A stretch of 64,000 nucleotides of DNA from Sulfuriflexus mobilis (GCF_003967195.1 NZ_AP018725.1:310001-374000), one strand, 5' to 3'. Shown: positions 10,421-20,446, counted from the first letter of the stretch. Translations and numbers: made by a program. The notes: generated from the letters alone by a model not told the origin.

Positions 10421-10939
10421 ATGACACAAACACATGCAGCCTCGATCATCGCCAGCCAGCTTGTGCCGTTAACGGATGAACGACTGGTCCTGCCGAATAC
10501 GACCATTGCCGAGATCATCGACTTCAGCCAGGCGGATATACAGGCGTCCTCGGTGGAGGATGCCCCGGACTGGCTGCTGGGCATGGTGGCCTGGCGTGGC
10601 CTGTCAGTACCGGTGGTTGCCTTTGAGCGCATGGCGGGTGGCAAGTATGAAGCGTCGGCTTCACGTGCGCGTCTGGCCGTACTAAATGTCGCCAAGGGTG
10701 CCCCGGGTGTCCCCTTTATTGCCATACCCACCCAGACCATCCCGCAGCTGATGCAGATCGACGAGACTACGATCAGTGTGGTGGAGGACAGTGGTGAGGC
10801 CAGCCCGGTGGTGGCCTGTCATGTGATGGTGGCGGGTAGCGCGGCGATTATCCCGGCACTTGAAGAGGTCGAGCGCCTGGTCGCGGCCGTCTTTGCCGGT
10901 GAGCCAGAAAAAAATAAGACAAAGAACAAAAAGAAATAA
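10421..10939 (+). CDS. chpC: CheW-like protein ChpC
   Basis: A 172-aa CheW-domain protein, the last gene of the Pil-Chp operon. In Pseudomonas ChpC is thought to connect additional receptors to ChpA. The CheW fold is recognisable in WLLGMVAWRGLSVPVVAFERM, after a short N-terminal segment. The ATG at 10421 is chosen because GGGAG lies seven bases upstream; a TTG six bases earlier is less likely. It ends in a lysine/asparagine-rich tail (about the last 12 residues). It converges on rsmE, whose stop is 27 bases downstream. Confidence 0.8.
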   Translation: MTQTHAASIIASQLVPLTDERLVLPNTTIAEIIDFSQADIQASSVEDAPDWLLGMVAWRGLSVPVVAFERMAGGKYEASASRARLAVLNVAKGAPGVPFIAIPTQTIPQLMQIDETTISVVEDSGEASPVVACHVMVAGSAAIIPALEEVERLVAAVFAGEPEKNKTKNKKK

Positions 10940-10966
10940 GTCGGTGTGTATTTTGCGTAAATCCTC

Positions 10967-11698
10967 CTAGCGCAAATCCCCCCACAGCGCCTGCATTGCC
11001 GCGATACAGGCGACAGCGGCCGTCTCCGTACGTAATACACGCGGACCGAGACGAATACTGCTGTAACCGTGCGCATGTGCCAGTTGCCGTTCGTGCGTAT
11101 CGAGTCCGCCCTCCGGGCCAATCAGTAAGCAGATATTGTTAGCGGGTGCCGACATGGCATTCAGACTATCCCTGGCCAGCGGGTCCAGCAGGAGTTTTGT
11201 TGCCGTGACATCCTGTTCCAGGTATTCGGGCAGGTCGAGGGCGGCGTCAAGCACGGGCACACGATTACGCCCGCACTGTTCACAGGCACTGCGAATCACG
11301 CCTTGCCAGTGTTGCTGGCGTTTCTCAAGTCGCTCACCATCCAGTGACACCATACTGCGCTGGCTGAATACCGGGATGATGCGTGTAATGCCGAGTTCAG
11401 TAGCCTTCTGAATCGTGTAGTCCATGCGCTCGCCACGAGAGATACCCTGTACCAGCGTCAGGTTGAGAGGCGACTCGCAATCATGGTCAGTAAATGCGCC
11501 AATAAGTAAATTGGCACCACGTTTGCTAACAGTCTGCAGTTGTGCCGAATACTCGCCGCCGTGTCCGTTGAAGACGGAAAGGGCTACCCCGGGCTTAAGG
11601 CGCAGGACGCGTGCAACATAATTGAGCCGTTCACCCTCTAATGAAACGGTGTCACCCGTTTGTAACGGGGTATCAAGAAAGAGGCGGGAGATTCTCAT
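10967..11698 (-). CDS. rsmE: 16S rRNA m3U1498 methyltransferase RsmE
   Basis: A 243-aa SPOUT-class methyltransferase that methylates N3 of U1498 in 16S rRNA. It has an N-terminal PUA-like region (MRISRLFLDTPLQTGDTV) and the C-terminal knot with LLIGPEGGLDTHE and LGPRVLRTETAAVACIAAMQ. The start at 11698 is chosen because RsmE proteins begin at this MRI-RLF stretch and total about 243 residues; the frame stays open further upstream. It is the last gene in the metK-ahcY-metF direction, consistent with its use of SAM, though co-transcription is not shown. Confidence 0.93.
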   Translation of the reverse strand: MRISRLFLDTPLQTGDTVSLEGERLNYVARVLRLKPGVALSVFNGHGGEYSAQLQTVSKRGANLLIGAFTDHDCESPLNLTLVQGISRGERMDYTIQKATELGITRIIPVFSQRSMVSLDGERLEKRQQHWQGVIRSACEQCGRNRVPVLDAALDLPEYLEQDVTATKLLLDPLARDSLNAMSAPANNICLLIGPEGGLDTHERQLAHAHGYSSIRLGPRVLRTETAAVACIAAMQALWGDLR

Positions 11699-11817
11699 AG
11701 AGATTGATGATTTGTACATGGATGTACTTATGCCGTGTAGGCCATGGATGGCCGAGAACGGCTTGCGGTGTGACAATTGTTTTCCGGTCATCAATCCGCA
11801 ATCATAAAGCATCAATG

Positions 11818-12660
11818 TTAAATCCCGAGCTCCTTGAGCAGACCAACGGTCGGTTCGGCCCGGTTCATGGAGTAAAAGTGCAGGCCTGGTGCCCCGGCAT
11901 CGAGTAACTGTTCACACAATTGCAGGGAGACATCAAAACCAAAGTCACGAATCGAATCCAGATCGTCACCATAGCCTTCGAGGCGTGTGCGGATCCATCG
12001 CGGGATTTCGGCACCACAGCCGGCGGAGAAACGTGCCAGCTGCTTGTAGTTGGTAATGGGATATATGCCCGGGATGATCGGGATCGTTACGCCGAGGCGC
12101 TCACTATCCTCGACAAAGCGTGCCCAGGCATCGGCATTGTAGAAATACTGGGTGATCGCGGCATTGGCACCGGCCGCGGCCTTGTTTGCAAAGTGCAGTA
12201 AATCATCCTGCATGCAGGCCGACTGAGGATGCATTTCCGGGTAAGCGGCGATCTCGATATGAAAATGCTCACCGGTCTCGTTACGAATGAACTCAATCAG
12301 TTCATTGGCATAATGGAATTCACCGGGGTCATCCATGCCCTCTGGCAGGTCGCCACGTAGGGCGACAATACGCGAAACACCCGCGTCCATGTATTGTTTC
12401 AGCAGGCCGGCGATCTTTTCACGGGTCGAACCGATGCAGGTGATGTGCGGTGCGGCGGCGAAGCCATGGCGCATGATCTGCTGAATCGTGTCGAAGGTGC
12501 CTTCCTGGGTGGTGCCACCCGCACCATAGGTGCAGGAGATATAACTGAAATCAATCGACTTGAACTCAGTCAGTGTAGCGTCAAGATTTTCTCTTCCCTG
12601 TTCTGTCTTGGGAGGAAAAAACTCACAGCTGAATGTTTGTTTGTTTTCTGTGTTACGCAT
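11818..12660 (-). CDS. metF: 5,10-methylenetetrahydrofolate reductase MetF
   Basis: A 280-aa TIM-barrel flavoprotein that reduces methylene-THF to methyl-THF, the methyl donor for methionine synthesis. It has the normal family length and motifs: SCEFFPPKTEQGRENL at the start, SCTYGAGGT, VALRGDLP, and IIPGIYPITNYKQL. It sits downstream of ahcY on the same strand, so three steps of the activated methyl cycle (SAM synthesis, SAH hydrolysis, methyl-THF supply) are neighbours. A large hairpin separates it from ahcY. Confidence 0.96.
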   Translation of the reverse strand: MRNTENKQTFSCEFFPPKTEQGRENLDATLTEFKSIDFSYISCTYGAGGTTQEGTFDTIQQIMRHGFAAAPHITCIGSTREKIAGLLKQYMDAGVSRIVALRGDLPEGMDDPGEFHYANELIEFIRNETGEHFHIEIAAYPEMHPQSACMQDDLLHFANKAAAGANAAITQYFYNADAWARFVEDSERLGVTIPIIPGIYPITNYKQLARFSAGCGAEIPRWIRTRLEGYGDDLDSIRDFGFDVSLQLCEQLLDAGAPGLHFYSMNRAEPTVGLLKELGI

Positions 12661-12678
12661 GTTTTCAGTGCCAGATGT

Positions 12679-12719
12679 GGGGAGTAAGGCGTGAGAATAA
12701 TTGACTCACACCTTACTCC
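12679..12719. repeat. Long hairpin between ahcY and metF
   Basis: A near-perfect 15-bp inverted repeat: GGAGTAAGGCGTGAG pairs with CTCACACCTTACTCC around a 9-base loop, with one C-A mismatch. On the minus strand it follows the ahcY stop but has no U-tract, so it is a poor intrinsic terminator. It may protect the upstream ahcY message or mark a processing site; that is inference. Confidence 0.6.
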
Positions 12720-12725
12720 TCATCT

Positions 12726-14147
12726 TTAGTAGCGGTAATGTTCGGGTTTGAAAGGACCTTCAATCGAAACATTAATATAATCAGCTTGCTCTTTAGTTAA
12801 GGCGCTTAAATGTGCGCCAACTTTTTGCAAGTGCAAACGTGCCACTTTTTCATCAAGAATTTTTGGAAGAATATAAACTTTATTCTCGTAGTTCTCAGAA
12901 TTTTTGTAAAATTCAATTTGTGCCATTACCTGATTGGTAAATGATGCGGACATGACGAAACTTGGGTGGCCTGTTGCACAACCCAGGTTAACCAGGCGAC
13001 CCTTGGCGAGGATGATGATCTTCTTGCCATCAGGGAAGATAACGTGATCAACTTGTGGTTTTATTTCAGACCATTCGTATTTTGCAAGTGATGCGATGTC
13101 GATTTCAGAATCGAAGTGCCCGATGTTACAGACAATGGCTTCGTTCTTCATCTTGACCATATGGTCATGATTGATAACGTTCATGTTTCCGGTGGTGGTA
13201 ACAAAGATATCACCTTGTGAACACGCTTCATTCATATCAACGACGCGGTGGCCTTCCATTGCAGCCTGTAATGCACAGATTGGGTCAATTTCTGTAACCC
13301 AAACAGTTGCACCCATGCCTTTGAATGCCTGGGCACAGCCTTTACCAACATCACCGTAACCTAAAACAACTGCGATTTTTCCGGCAATCATTACGTCGGT
13401 TGCTCGTTTGATTGAATCGATTAAAGATTCACGACAACCGTACAGGTTATCGAATTTAGATTTGGTTGCAGAGTCGTTTACGTTCATTGCAGGGAAAAGT
13501 AACTGACCTTTTTCCTGCATTTCATATAAACGGTGGACACCGGTAGTAGTTTCTTCGGTTACACCCTTAATGCTGGCGGCCGTATCTTGCCAGTGTGTTG
13601 AACCCTCTGAAATAGTACGACGTAATACATCAAGAATAGCTTTGTATTCTTCGTTATCACTATCTTTGGTTGCGGGGATGGCGCCGGCTTTTTCAAATTC
13701 AACACCTTTGTGCACGAGTAAAGTCGCATCACCACCATCATCAAGGATCATGTTCGGTAGTTTGCCATCAGGCCAGGTTAGGGCTTGTTCCGTACACCAC
13801 CAGTATTCTTCAATGGTTTCACCTTTCCAGGCAAACACAGGGATACCCTGTGCAGCAATAGCGGCGGCGGCATGGTCCTGTGTGGAGAAGATGTTACAGG
13901 ACACCCAGCGTACCTCGGCACCGAGCGCTACCAGCGTCTCAATGAGGACAGCGGTCTGGATTGTCATATGGATACTGCCCATGATACGGCAGCCTGCGAG
14001 AGGTTGTTCTTTACCAAACTCTTCGCGCAAGGCCATCAGACCGGGCATCTCAGTTTCGGCAATAGCAATTTCTTTGTGGCCCCATTCGGCCAGGCCAATA
14101 TCGGCCACTTTATAATCGGTAAAATTTGGATCAACGACTGCGTTCAT
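12726..14147 (-). CDS. ahcY: S-adenosylhomocysteine hydrolase
   Basis: A 473-aa NAD-dependent adenosylhomocysteinase that splits SAH into adenosine and homocysteine, relieving product inhibition of methyltransferases. Motifs: substrate side [16 protein letters not shown] and [14 protein letters not shown] site [17 protein letters not shown]; family C-terminus KPEHYRY. The ATG at 14147 is chosen because GAAGGAGG lies five bases upstream; the frame extends five codons further, but that would overlap the ribosome-binding site. The 3' two-thirds is visibly more AT-rich than its neighbours. An SAH riboswitch precedes it. Confidence 0.97.
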   Translation of the reverse strand: MNAVVDPNFTDYKVADIGLAEWGHKEIAIAETEMPGLMALREEFGKEQPLAGCRIMGSIHMTIQTAVLIETLVALGAEVRWVSCNIFSTQDHAAAAIAAQGIPVFAWKGETIEEYWWCTEQALTWPDGKLPNMILDDGGDATLLVHKGVEFEKAGAIPATKDSDNEEYKAILDVLRRTISEGSTHWQDTAASIKGVTEETTTGVHRLYEMQEKGQLLFPAMNVNDSATKSKFDNLYGCRESLIDSIKRATDVMIAGKIAVVLGYGDVGKGCAQAFKGMGATVWVTEIDPICALQAAMEGHRVVDMNEACSQGDIFVTTTGNMNVINHDHMVKMKNEAIVCNIGHFDSEIDIASLAKYEWSEIKPQVDHVIFPDGKKIIILAKGRLVNLGCATGHPSFVMSASFTNQVMAQIEFYKNSENYENKVYILPKILDEKVARLHLQKVGAHLSALTKEQADYINVSIEGPFKPEHYRY

Positions 14148-14172
14148 GTCTACCTCCTTCAAGGATCAAAGT

Positions 14173-14248
14173 CGGTGGACGCCGTTTTACGAAAACCGTC
14201 AACCCGAGCCTGGCGAGTTTGTCTCGCTGCAGCGTCCCTCGGGTCAAC
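14173..14248 (-). promoter_or_regulatory. SAH riboswitch upstream of ahcY
   Basis: Read on the minus strand, this leader matches the SAH riboswitch core: CCCGAGGGACGCUGC, a GCGAG/CUCGC hairpin, then GCCAGGCUCGGG, and finally AACGGCGUCCACC. CCCGAG pairs with CUCGGG, and GGACGC pairs with GCGUCC. The usual GAGCGC/GCGCUC pair is thus replaced by a compensated pair, which supports a real structure. The known family binds SAH and turns on SAH-recycling genes. The aptamer ends about 25 bases before the ahcY start codon, so control at the level of the Shine-Dalgarno (which sits in a small CCUU-GA-AAGG fold) is plausible. Confidence 0.88.
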
Positions 14249-14269
14249 GGGTATAGGAGAATAGCCTAT

Positions 14270-15427
14270 TTACAGACCGGCTGCCTCTTTCAAGGCGGCA
14301 GCCTTGTCGGTGCGTTCCCATGGCAGGTCGAGATCATCACGACCAAAGTGGCCATAGGCGGCCGTTTTACGGTAAATAGGTTGTAAAAGATCCAGCATTT
14401 TCACCAGACCACCGGCACGTAGGTCAAAATGCGCCGCAATTAAATCGATAATACGTTCTTCACTGATCTTACCGGTACCAAAGGTCTCAACACGTACCGA
14501 GGTAGGCTGGGCAACGCCAATAGCGTATGAGACCTGGATTTCACAGCGTTCGGCAATGCCGGCGGCAACGATATTTTTGGCCACGTAACGGGTTGCATAG
14601 GCGGCTGAACGGTCTACCTTGCTTGGGTCTTTACCGGAGAAGGCGCCACCACCATGACGGGCCATGCCGCCATAGGTATCGACGATGATCTTGCGACCAG
14701 TCAGGCCACAGTCACCGACTGGGCCACCAATCACAAAACGACCCGTAGGATTAATATGGTATTTGGTATCGGCATGCAGCCACTCCGCCGGCAGCACGGG
14801 CTTGATAACTTCTTCCATGATCGCTTCCTGCAGGGCACTCAGGCTGACCTCTTCAGTATGCTGGGTGGAGAGCACGACGGCGTCAATGGCAACAGGTTTA
14901 CCGTCTTCATAACGGAAGGTCACCTGGCTTTTGGCATCCGGGCGTAACCACGGCAATACACCTTTTTTACGCACCTCGGCCTGGCGACGTACCAGACGGT
15001 GTGAATAGGTGATCGGTGCCGGCATCAGTACGTCGGTTTCGTTACTGGCATAGCCAAACATCATGCCCTGGTCGCCGGCACCCTGTTCGTGATCTTCTGA
15101 TTCGTCTACGCCCATGGCGATGTCGGCGGATTGTTTATCAATCGATGTCAGAACCGCGCAGGACTCCCAGTCGAAGCCCATGTCTGAACTGTTATAGCCA
15201 ATTTCCTTAATCACACCGCGCGCGGTTTCGGTCATGTCGACCCAGGCGCTGGTGGTGATTTCGCCGGCGATCATGACCATACCGGTAGTGACCATGGTTT
15301 CGCAGGCGACACGTGCCTTGGTATCTTGCTCGAGAATCGCGTCGAGAATGGCGTCTGAGATCTGATCGGCGACTTTATCCGGATGGCCTTCTGAAACTGA
15401 TTCGGAGGTGAAGAGATGTTCGCTCAT
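14270..15427 (-). CDS. metK: S-adenosylmethionine synthetase
   Basis: A 385-aa methionine adenosyltransferase making SAM from methionine and ATP. Normal family length. Motifs: [19 protein letters not shown] at the N-terminus, [12 protein letters not shown], and the phosphate loop [26 protein letters not shown] ribosome-binding site lies about seven bases before the ATG. The leader contains a SAM-II-like aptamer and an intrinsic terminator, so the enzyme's product probably represses its own synthesis. ahcY follows downstream on the same strand. Confidence 0.98.
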   Translation of the reverse strand: MSEHLFTSESVSEGHPDKVADQISDAILDAILEQDTKARVACETMVTTGMVMIAGEITTSAWVDMTETARGVIKEIGYNSSDMGFDWESCAVLTSIDKQSADIAMGVDESEDHEQGAGDQGMMFGYASNETDVLMPAPITYSHRLVRRQAEVRKKGVLPWLRPDAKSQVTFRYEDGKPVAIDAVVLSTQHTEEVSLSALQEAIMEEVIKPVLPAEWLHADTKYHINPTGRFVIGGPVGDCGLTGRKIIVDTYGGMARHGGGAFSGKDPSKVDRSAAYATRYVAKNIVAAGIAERCEIQVSYAIGVAQPTSVRVETFGTGKISEERIIDLIAAHFDLRAGGLVKMLDLLQPIYRKTAAYGHFGRDDLDLPWERTDKAAALKEAAGL

Positions 15428-15443
15428 ACTGTTATTTCCTCGT

Positions 15444-15477
15444 AAAAAAACCCGCTTTAGCTGGACTAAAGCGGGTT
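15444..15477 (-). terminator. Intrinsic terminator in the metK leader
   Basis: On the minus strand a perfect 12-bp stem (AACCCGCTTTAG / CTAAAGCGGGTT, 5-base loop) runs into seven T residues, directly before the metK ribosome-binding site. Its 5' arm contains CGCTTTAG, the exact complement of CTAAAGCG at the 3' end of the upstream aptamer, so terminator and antiterminator are mutually exclusive. Confidence 0.88.
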
Positions 15478-15492
15478 CGGGAACTGGATCTC

Positions 15493-15550
15493 TTCCTCGC
15501 TTTAGCCGTATTTATTAAGCGCCCGCAATCTGAATTCAAATCGGCGCTGT
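15493..15550 (-). promoter_or_regulatory. SAM-II-like riboswitch aptamer upstream of metK
   Basis: The minus strand reads GCGC, CGAUUUG, then AUUGC, GGGCGC, UUAAUAAAU and GGCUAAAG in order. This is the SAM-II (SAM-alpha) pattern: a GCGC/GCGC first stem enclosing GAUUU and UUGC, then a U-AAUAAA linker and the 3' GCUAAA that forms the pseudoknot. Two positions differ from the common form (CGAUUU for UGAUUU, UUGCG for UUGCA). SAM-V shares this core, so the subclass is not certain. A promoter sits immediately upstream and a terminator immediately downstream. Confidence 0.8.
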
Positions 15551-15560
15551 CGTGGCAGTG

Positions 15561-15588
15561 ATTATAGGGGGATTGATAGAGAAGTCAA
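15561..15588 (-). promoter_or_regulatory. Sigma-70 promoter of metK
   Basis: On the minus strand TTGACT and a perfect TATAAT are separated by 16 bases. The predicted transcription start, about 7 bases beyond, falls just before the SAM-II-like aptamer, which is the spacing expected for a riboswitch leader. Confidence 0.8.
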
Positions 15589-15670
15589 AGAGGATAGCAA
15601 TTTGGATTGTGACTTTTTGTTACTTAATAAATGTAAGAATGATTACCTGAGTATGGTGTTATTGCTCGAG

Positions 15671-15750
15671 GCTCACAGAACCCTATCGGGTTCATTGTGA
15701 GTACCCTACGCTTCCAGCGTCAGGGCAGCCTCACCCATTTTCAATGGGTC
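15671..15750 (-). repeat. Dispersed hairpin repeat (partial copy of the 31.6-kb element)
   Basis: Read on the minus strand it carries GACCCAT-N5-ATGGGT and, after a short insertion, GTAGGGTACTCACAATGAACCC-type sequence closing as GGGTTCTGTGAG. The same two hairpins occur at 31600-31660 on the plus strand. It is a REP-like intergenic element. Confidence 0.65.
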
Positions 15751-15755
15751 AAGAC

Positions 15756-15786
15756 AAAAAAGGCGCTGCTGCGGCAGTGCCTTTTC
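15756..15786 (-). terminator. Terminator after the PhnD-like gene
   Basis: AAAAGGC and GCCTTTTTT arms enclose an inner CTGCCGCAG-type stem; on the minus strand it ends in a T-run about 35-65 bases past the stop of the 15820-16653 gene. A-rich sequence on the other side could make it work in both directions. Confidence 0.7.
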
Positions 15787-15819
15787 TGTGAGGCTCAGGG
15801 GGGCGTGGCTGCAGTCGTT

Positions 15820-16653
15820 CTAATAACCCCAGATACCTTCCAGTAAAGAGGCATAACCCGCATATTGTTCAGGGGTGGCGGCCTCGAAGGAGGGGAAGTT
15901 AATCGCCTCCAGCATCGCTTGTCCTTCAGGCGTTTTATCGGCATCCAGCAGGGCTTTACGGATCGCGTTCTGGACATCCTGGGGAACCCTGGAGGAGGCC
16001 GAGATCGCCGTATGCGGGACCTGTTCGGTAACGGTAATCGTCACCAGTTCCGGGTATTGTCCGACCAGTGGCGTCGGCACCATCGCACCAATGGCCTTGC
16101 CCTCAATGACTTTCTTGATGGAGTCCACTGAATTATTGACCTCGACGATGACCGGCTGGCGCAGCGGGTTGGGGAACATCTCCTCGACGCGCAGCATGCC
16201 GAGACTGGGGGAGCCGATCGAGGCAATGGATTTGCCGATGAGTTCTTCCGGGTCGAGGATGTCGGCACCTTCACCTGTCACCAGGGTGTAGGAAACGGCA
16301 TCGGCACGCTTGGCCAGTATTTTGTAGGCCATACGTTTGGCGCGATAGTCCGTCAGGTGAGCGGCATCGAGGATAAGGTCATACCGGGTATTTTTTTTCA
16401 TGGTTTCCCAGTAACTGAGGAAATTGATGGCGGTGATGAGCTTAATATCGTGCCCGGTTTGCTGGGAGAGGTAGTCCGTTAGAGGCTGGAAGGCCTCTTT
16501 TGTCTGTTCCGGTGGCAGGATCGGCTGGACGACGAAATTATACTCGGCTGCCTGACCGAGGGGGGGGAACAGCCCGAGCCCGAGAACAATAATCAGATTG
16601 CGTAGCCAGTGTTTTTTTGTTTTATAACAAACTGAAAATAAAGGATTATTCAT
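15820..16653 (-). CDS. PhnD-like periplasmic substrate-binding protein
   Basis: A 277-aa secreted protein of the phosphate/phosphite/phosphonate ABC binding-protein family. After a basic start, a hydrophobic signal segment (about residues 19-35) ends near GQAAEYNF. Family-like features are QPILPPEQTKEAFQPLTDYL, the ligand-side YDLILDAAHLTDYR, and GKSIASIGSPSLGMLRVEEMF. No ABC permease or ATPase is adjacent, so it is an orphan. Proteins of this kind often serve as sensor or scavenging proteins of unknown ligand; the substrate cannot be read from the sequence. Confidence 0.8.
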   Translation of the reverse strand: MNNPLFSVCYKTKKHWLRNLIIVLGLGLFPPLGQAAEYNFVVQPILPPEQTKEAFQPLTDYLSQQTGHDIKLITAINFLSYWETMKKNTRYDLILDAAHLTDYRAKRMAYKILAKRADAVSYTLVTGEGADILDPEELIGKSIASIGSPSLGMLRVEEMFPNPLRQPVIVEVNNSVDSIKKVIEGKAIGAMVPTPLVGQYPELVTITVTEQVPHTAISASSRVPQDVQNAIRKALLDADKTPEGQAMLEAINFPSFEAATPEQYAGYASLLEGIWGY

Positions 16654-17239
16654 GATTTTTTACGTTGGCCCTGTTGTGTCTCGCGGAGGTTACCCCAACC
16701 ATCCGCAATGAGAATAGGTTTATTACTTTGTCCGAAAAGTGTAGCCACCAAACCCCCTGTGTTGCAAGGTAAAATCAAGATTTTAGGCAGGTTTCTTCAT
16801 GATCTCACTGATGTGGCGGTAATTTAGGCCCTGCCCGGGCCGTTCGGGGAAGCCTTTCTATCATATCTATTTATATGGCCATTGATATGCGCCTTATAAC
16901 TCTTTGAAAAATATAATAATGCCCCCCCCAGCCCAGGACTTATTTTGCTTCGAGTATTGCCCCGCACGGGCAGGTAGGCGAGAATACGCCCCTTAACTCC
17001 GGCCGACGGGTCTAAAAATCCGTAGCACCAGCCCCATGGGGGGGACCCGAGAGCACCCCATGTTCAGTCCACTCAGGACGTCCCGTGTTGGGCGTCGGGG
17101 AGGTTATTACCCCCGCATCAATAGGGGTGGCAGCTGGCCAGGAGGAGAATCGTTTTTTTAACCCGTGATGAACCCGCGCAGGGTGCATCAGGGGATAACC
17201 GTTTTTTGCAATTTTAACTTTTAAAGAGAGGACTCTGGT
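16654..17239 (+). other. 585-base gene-free leader upstream of tkt, rich in hairpins
   Basis: No coding region is supported here. A TATAAT at 16913-16918 could start a transcript into tkt, although no good -35 is seen. From about 16955 to 17130 the sequence is very GC-rich and folds into several stems: GCCC-CACGGG with CCCGTG-GGGC closing 16959-17093, GGCG/CGCC (16977-16990), ACGG/CCGT (17005-17023), CCCC/GGGG around 17032-17041, GTCC/GGAC (17068-17079) and ACCCC/GGGGT (17109-17127). It matches no RNA class I could recognise. Confidence 0.5.
17161..17207 (+). terminator. Possible terminator or attenuator before tkt
   Basis: CCC-TGATG-ACCC pairs with GGGT-CATCA-GGG around a GCGCA loop, with TTTTTT beginning about 10 bases after the stem. 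The distance to the T-run is long for a classical terminator, so this may be an attenuator or only a hairpin. It lies 35 bases before the tkt start. Confidence 0.4.
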
Positions 17240-19237
17240 ATGTCATCAAATTCACCTCGCCGTCGCGAACTTGCGAATGCTGTTCGTGCACTGAGCATGG
17301 ATGCCGTACAGAAAGCAAAGTCAGGTCACCCGGGTGCACCGATGGGTATGGCCGATATTGCCGAAGTGCTATGGAACGACCACATGCAGCACAACCCGAG
17401 CAATCCGAAATGGGCGAATCGCGATCGCTTCGTCCTGTCGAACGGTCACGGCTCCATGCTGATCTACTCACTGTTGCACCTGACCGGCTATGACCTGAGC
17501 ATGGATGATCTGAAGAACTTCCGTCAGCTGCATTCAAAGACACCGGGTCATCCGGAATACGGTTATGCCCCGGGTGTTGAAACCACTACCGGTCCACTTG
17601 GCCAGGGTATTACCAATGCTGTCGGTATGGCGATTGCTGAAAAGGCACTGGCCGGCCAGTTCAACCAGAAGGGTCACAACATTGTTGACCACCACACCTA
17701 TGTGTTCCTGGGTGATGGCTGTCTGATGGAAGGGATCTCTCACGAGGCCTGTTCATTGGCCGGTACCCTGAATCTTGGCAAGTTGATCGCCTTCTGGGAT
17801 GACAATGGTATCTCCATCGATGGTCACGTCGAAGGCTGGTTTACCGATGACACACCAAAGCGTTTCGAGTCTTATGGCTGGCACGTGATTGCCGATGTCG
17901 ACGGACATGATCCGGAGGCCCTGCTGAAGGCCGTTGAGACCGCCAAGGCCATGACCGACAAGCCGACCATGATTTGTTGTAAGACGACCATCGGTTTTGG
18001 TTCACCGAACAAGGCCGGTAGCCACGCCTGTCACGGTGCGCCGCTGGGTGAAGAAGAGATCAACCTAACCAAGGCCGCCCTCGGTTGGGATCATGGTCCT
18101 TTCGAAGTGCCTGCCGATATTTACCATGGCTGGGATGCGAAAGAAAAAGGCGCCGCCGCAGAGGCCGCCTGGAATAAAAAATTCGCTGCCTACAAGGCCG
18201 CCTACCCGGAACTGGCCGCTGAATATGAACGCCGTATGGCCGGTGACCTGCCTGCGGACTGGGCGGCCAAGTCTGCCGAGTTCATTGCCTCTGTCAACGC
18301 CGAGGCCAAGAGCCCGGCGACACGCCAGGCCTCACTGGCCGCTATCGAGGCGTATTCACCCATGGCGCCTGAACTGTTCGGTGGTTCGGCCGACCTCGGT
18401 TGTTCAAACCTGACCGAGTGGTCTGGTTACAAACCGATGATCAGCAACGAAGTGGCTAACTACGTCAATTACGGTGTACGTGAATTCGGTATGTCTGCGA
18501 TCATGAACGGTATCGCCCTGCACGGTGGTCTGATCCCGTTTGGCGCGACCTTCCTGATGTTCTCTGAGTATGCACGTAATGCGATCCGCATGTCGGCACT
18601 GATGAAGATCCGCAGCATCTTCGTATTTACCCATGACTCGATCGGTCTGGGAGAAGATGGCCCGACCCACCAGGCCGTTGAGCAGATTCCAACTCTGCGT
18701 ATGATCCCTAACATGCATGTCTGGCGTGCCTGTGATGCCGTTGAGTCTGCTGTCAGCTGGCAACAGGCGATTGAACGTAACGATGGTCCTTCATGCCTGA
18801 TCTTCTCGCGCCAGGGTCTGCCACATCAGACACGTACAGCGGATCAGATTGAAGCCATCAAGAAGGGCGGCTACATCCTCAAGGATTGTAACGGCACACC
18901 GGATGCGATCATCATCGCCACCGGTTCGGAAGTTGCCCTGGCGACAGGTGCTGCCGAAGCACTCAGCGGCAAAAACATCCGTGTTGTTTCCATGCCATCT
19001 ACCAATGTTTTTGAGGCGCAGGATGCCGCCTACAAAGAATCTGTGTTGCCGGCTGCTGTCACTGCCCGTGTAGCGGTTGAAGCAGCCGTAACAGAAGGCT
19101 GGTACAAGTATGTTGGCCTGAACGGCAAGGTTGTCGGTATCGACCGCTTTGGTGAATCAGCACCGGCTGACCAGCTGTTCAAGGAATTTGGCTTCACCGT
19201 TGAAAACGTGGTGAAGGCCGTTGAGTCTGTTCTTTAA
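17240..19237 (+). CDS. tkt: Transketolase
   Basis: A 665-aa thiamine-diphosphate enzyme moving two-carbon units in the pentose phosphate and Calvin cycles. It has the full family length: an N-terminal TPP domain with [13 protein letters not shown] and AFWDDNGIS, a central pyrimidine-binding domain ([29 protein letters not shown]) and a C-terminal domain. An AAAGAGAGGA stretch provides the ribosome-binding site. It opens a five-gene run, tkt-gap-pgk-pyk-fba. Together with the Rubisco genes in the window this suggests use in carbon fixation. Confidence 0.97.
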   Translation: MSSNSPRRRELANAVRALSMDAVQKAKSGHPGAPMGMADIAEVLWNDHMQHNPSNPKWANRDRFVLSNGHGSMLIYSLLHLTGYDLSMDDLKNFRQLHSKTPGHPEYGYAPGVETTTGPLGQGITNAVGMAIAEKALAGQFNQKGHNIVDHHTYVFLGDGCLMEGISHEACSLAGTLNLGKLIAFWDDNGISIDGHVEGWFTDDTPKRFESYGWHVIADVDGHDPEALLKAVETAKAMTDKPTMICCKTTIGFGSPNKAGSHACHGAPLGEEEINLTKAALGWDHGPFEVPADIYHGWDAKEKGAAAEAAWNKKFAAYKAAYPELAAEYERRMAGDLPADWAAKSAEFIASVNAEAKSPATRQASLAAIEAYSPMAPELFGGSADLGCSNLTEWSGYKPMISNEVANYVNYGVREFGMSAIMNGIALHGGLIPFGATFLMFSEYARNAIRMSALMKIRSIFVFTHDSIGLGEDGPTHQAVEQIPTLRMIPNMHVWRACDAVESAVSWQQAIERNDGPSCLIFSRQGLPHQTRTADQIEAIKKGGYILKDCNGTPDAIIIATGSEVALATGAAEALSGKNIRVVSMPSTNVFEAQDAAYKESVLPAAVTARVAVEAAVTEGWYKYVGLNGKVVGIDRFGESAPADQLFKEFGFTVENVVKAVESVL

Positions 19238-19257
19238 TTTTTATTATTAGTAAATAA

Positions 19258-20283
<1,026 letters not shown>

Positions 20284-20315
20284 GCGACGCTTATTTGCGA
20301 AGTTTGAATTGATCG

Positions 20316-20351
20316 CCAGCCCGACCCAATCTATACGGGGGTTCGGGCTGG
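20316..20351 (+). other. Hairpin between gap and pgk
   Basis: CCAGCCCGA pairs with TCGGGCTGG around an 18-base loop that itself has CCC/GGG. No T-run follows, so it is more likely a processing or stability element inside the operon than a terminator. Confidence 0.5.
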
Positions 20352-20446
20352 TTGATTAACAAAAGAAAATTATTTGTTAAGTCCGTCTGCTATTAATTCA
20401 GGCACGCTTACCAAACAGTTTTTAAAAATTATTTAGGAGTTACAAG

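Noticed and set aside
16955-17150. Cobalamin riboswitch in the tkt leader
   Set aside because: GCACGGGCAGG-GGCGAGAAUACGCC has some likeness to its 5' part, and GGCCAGGAGGAG to a B12 box, but the complete B12 box and the conserved CCACUG segment are absent.
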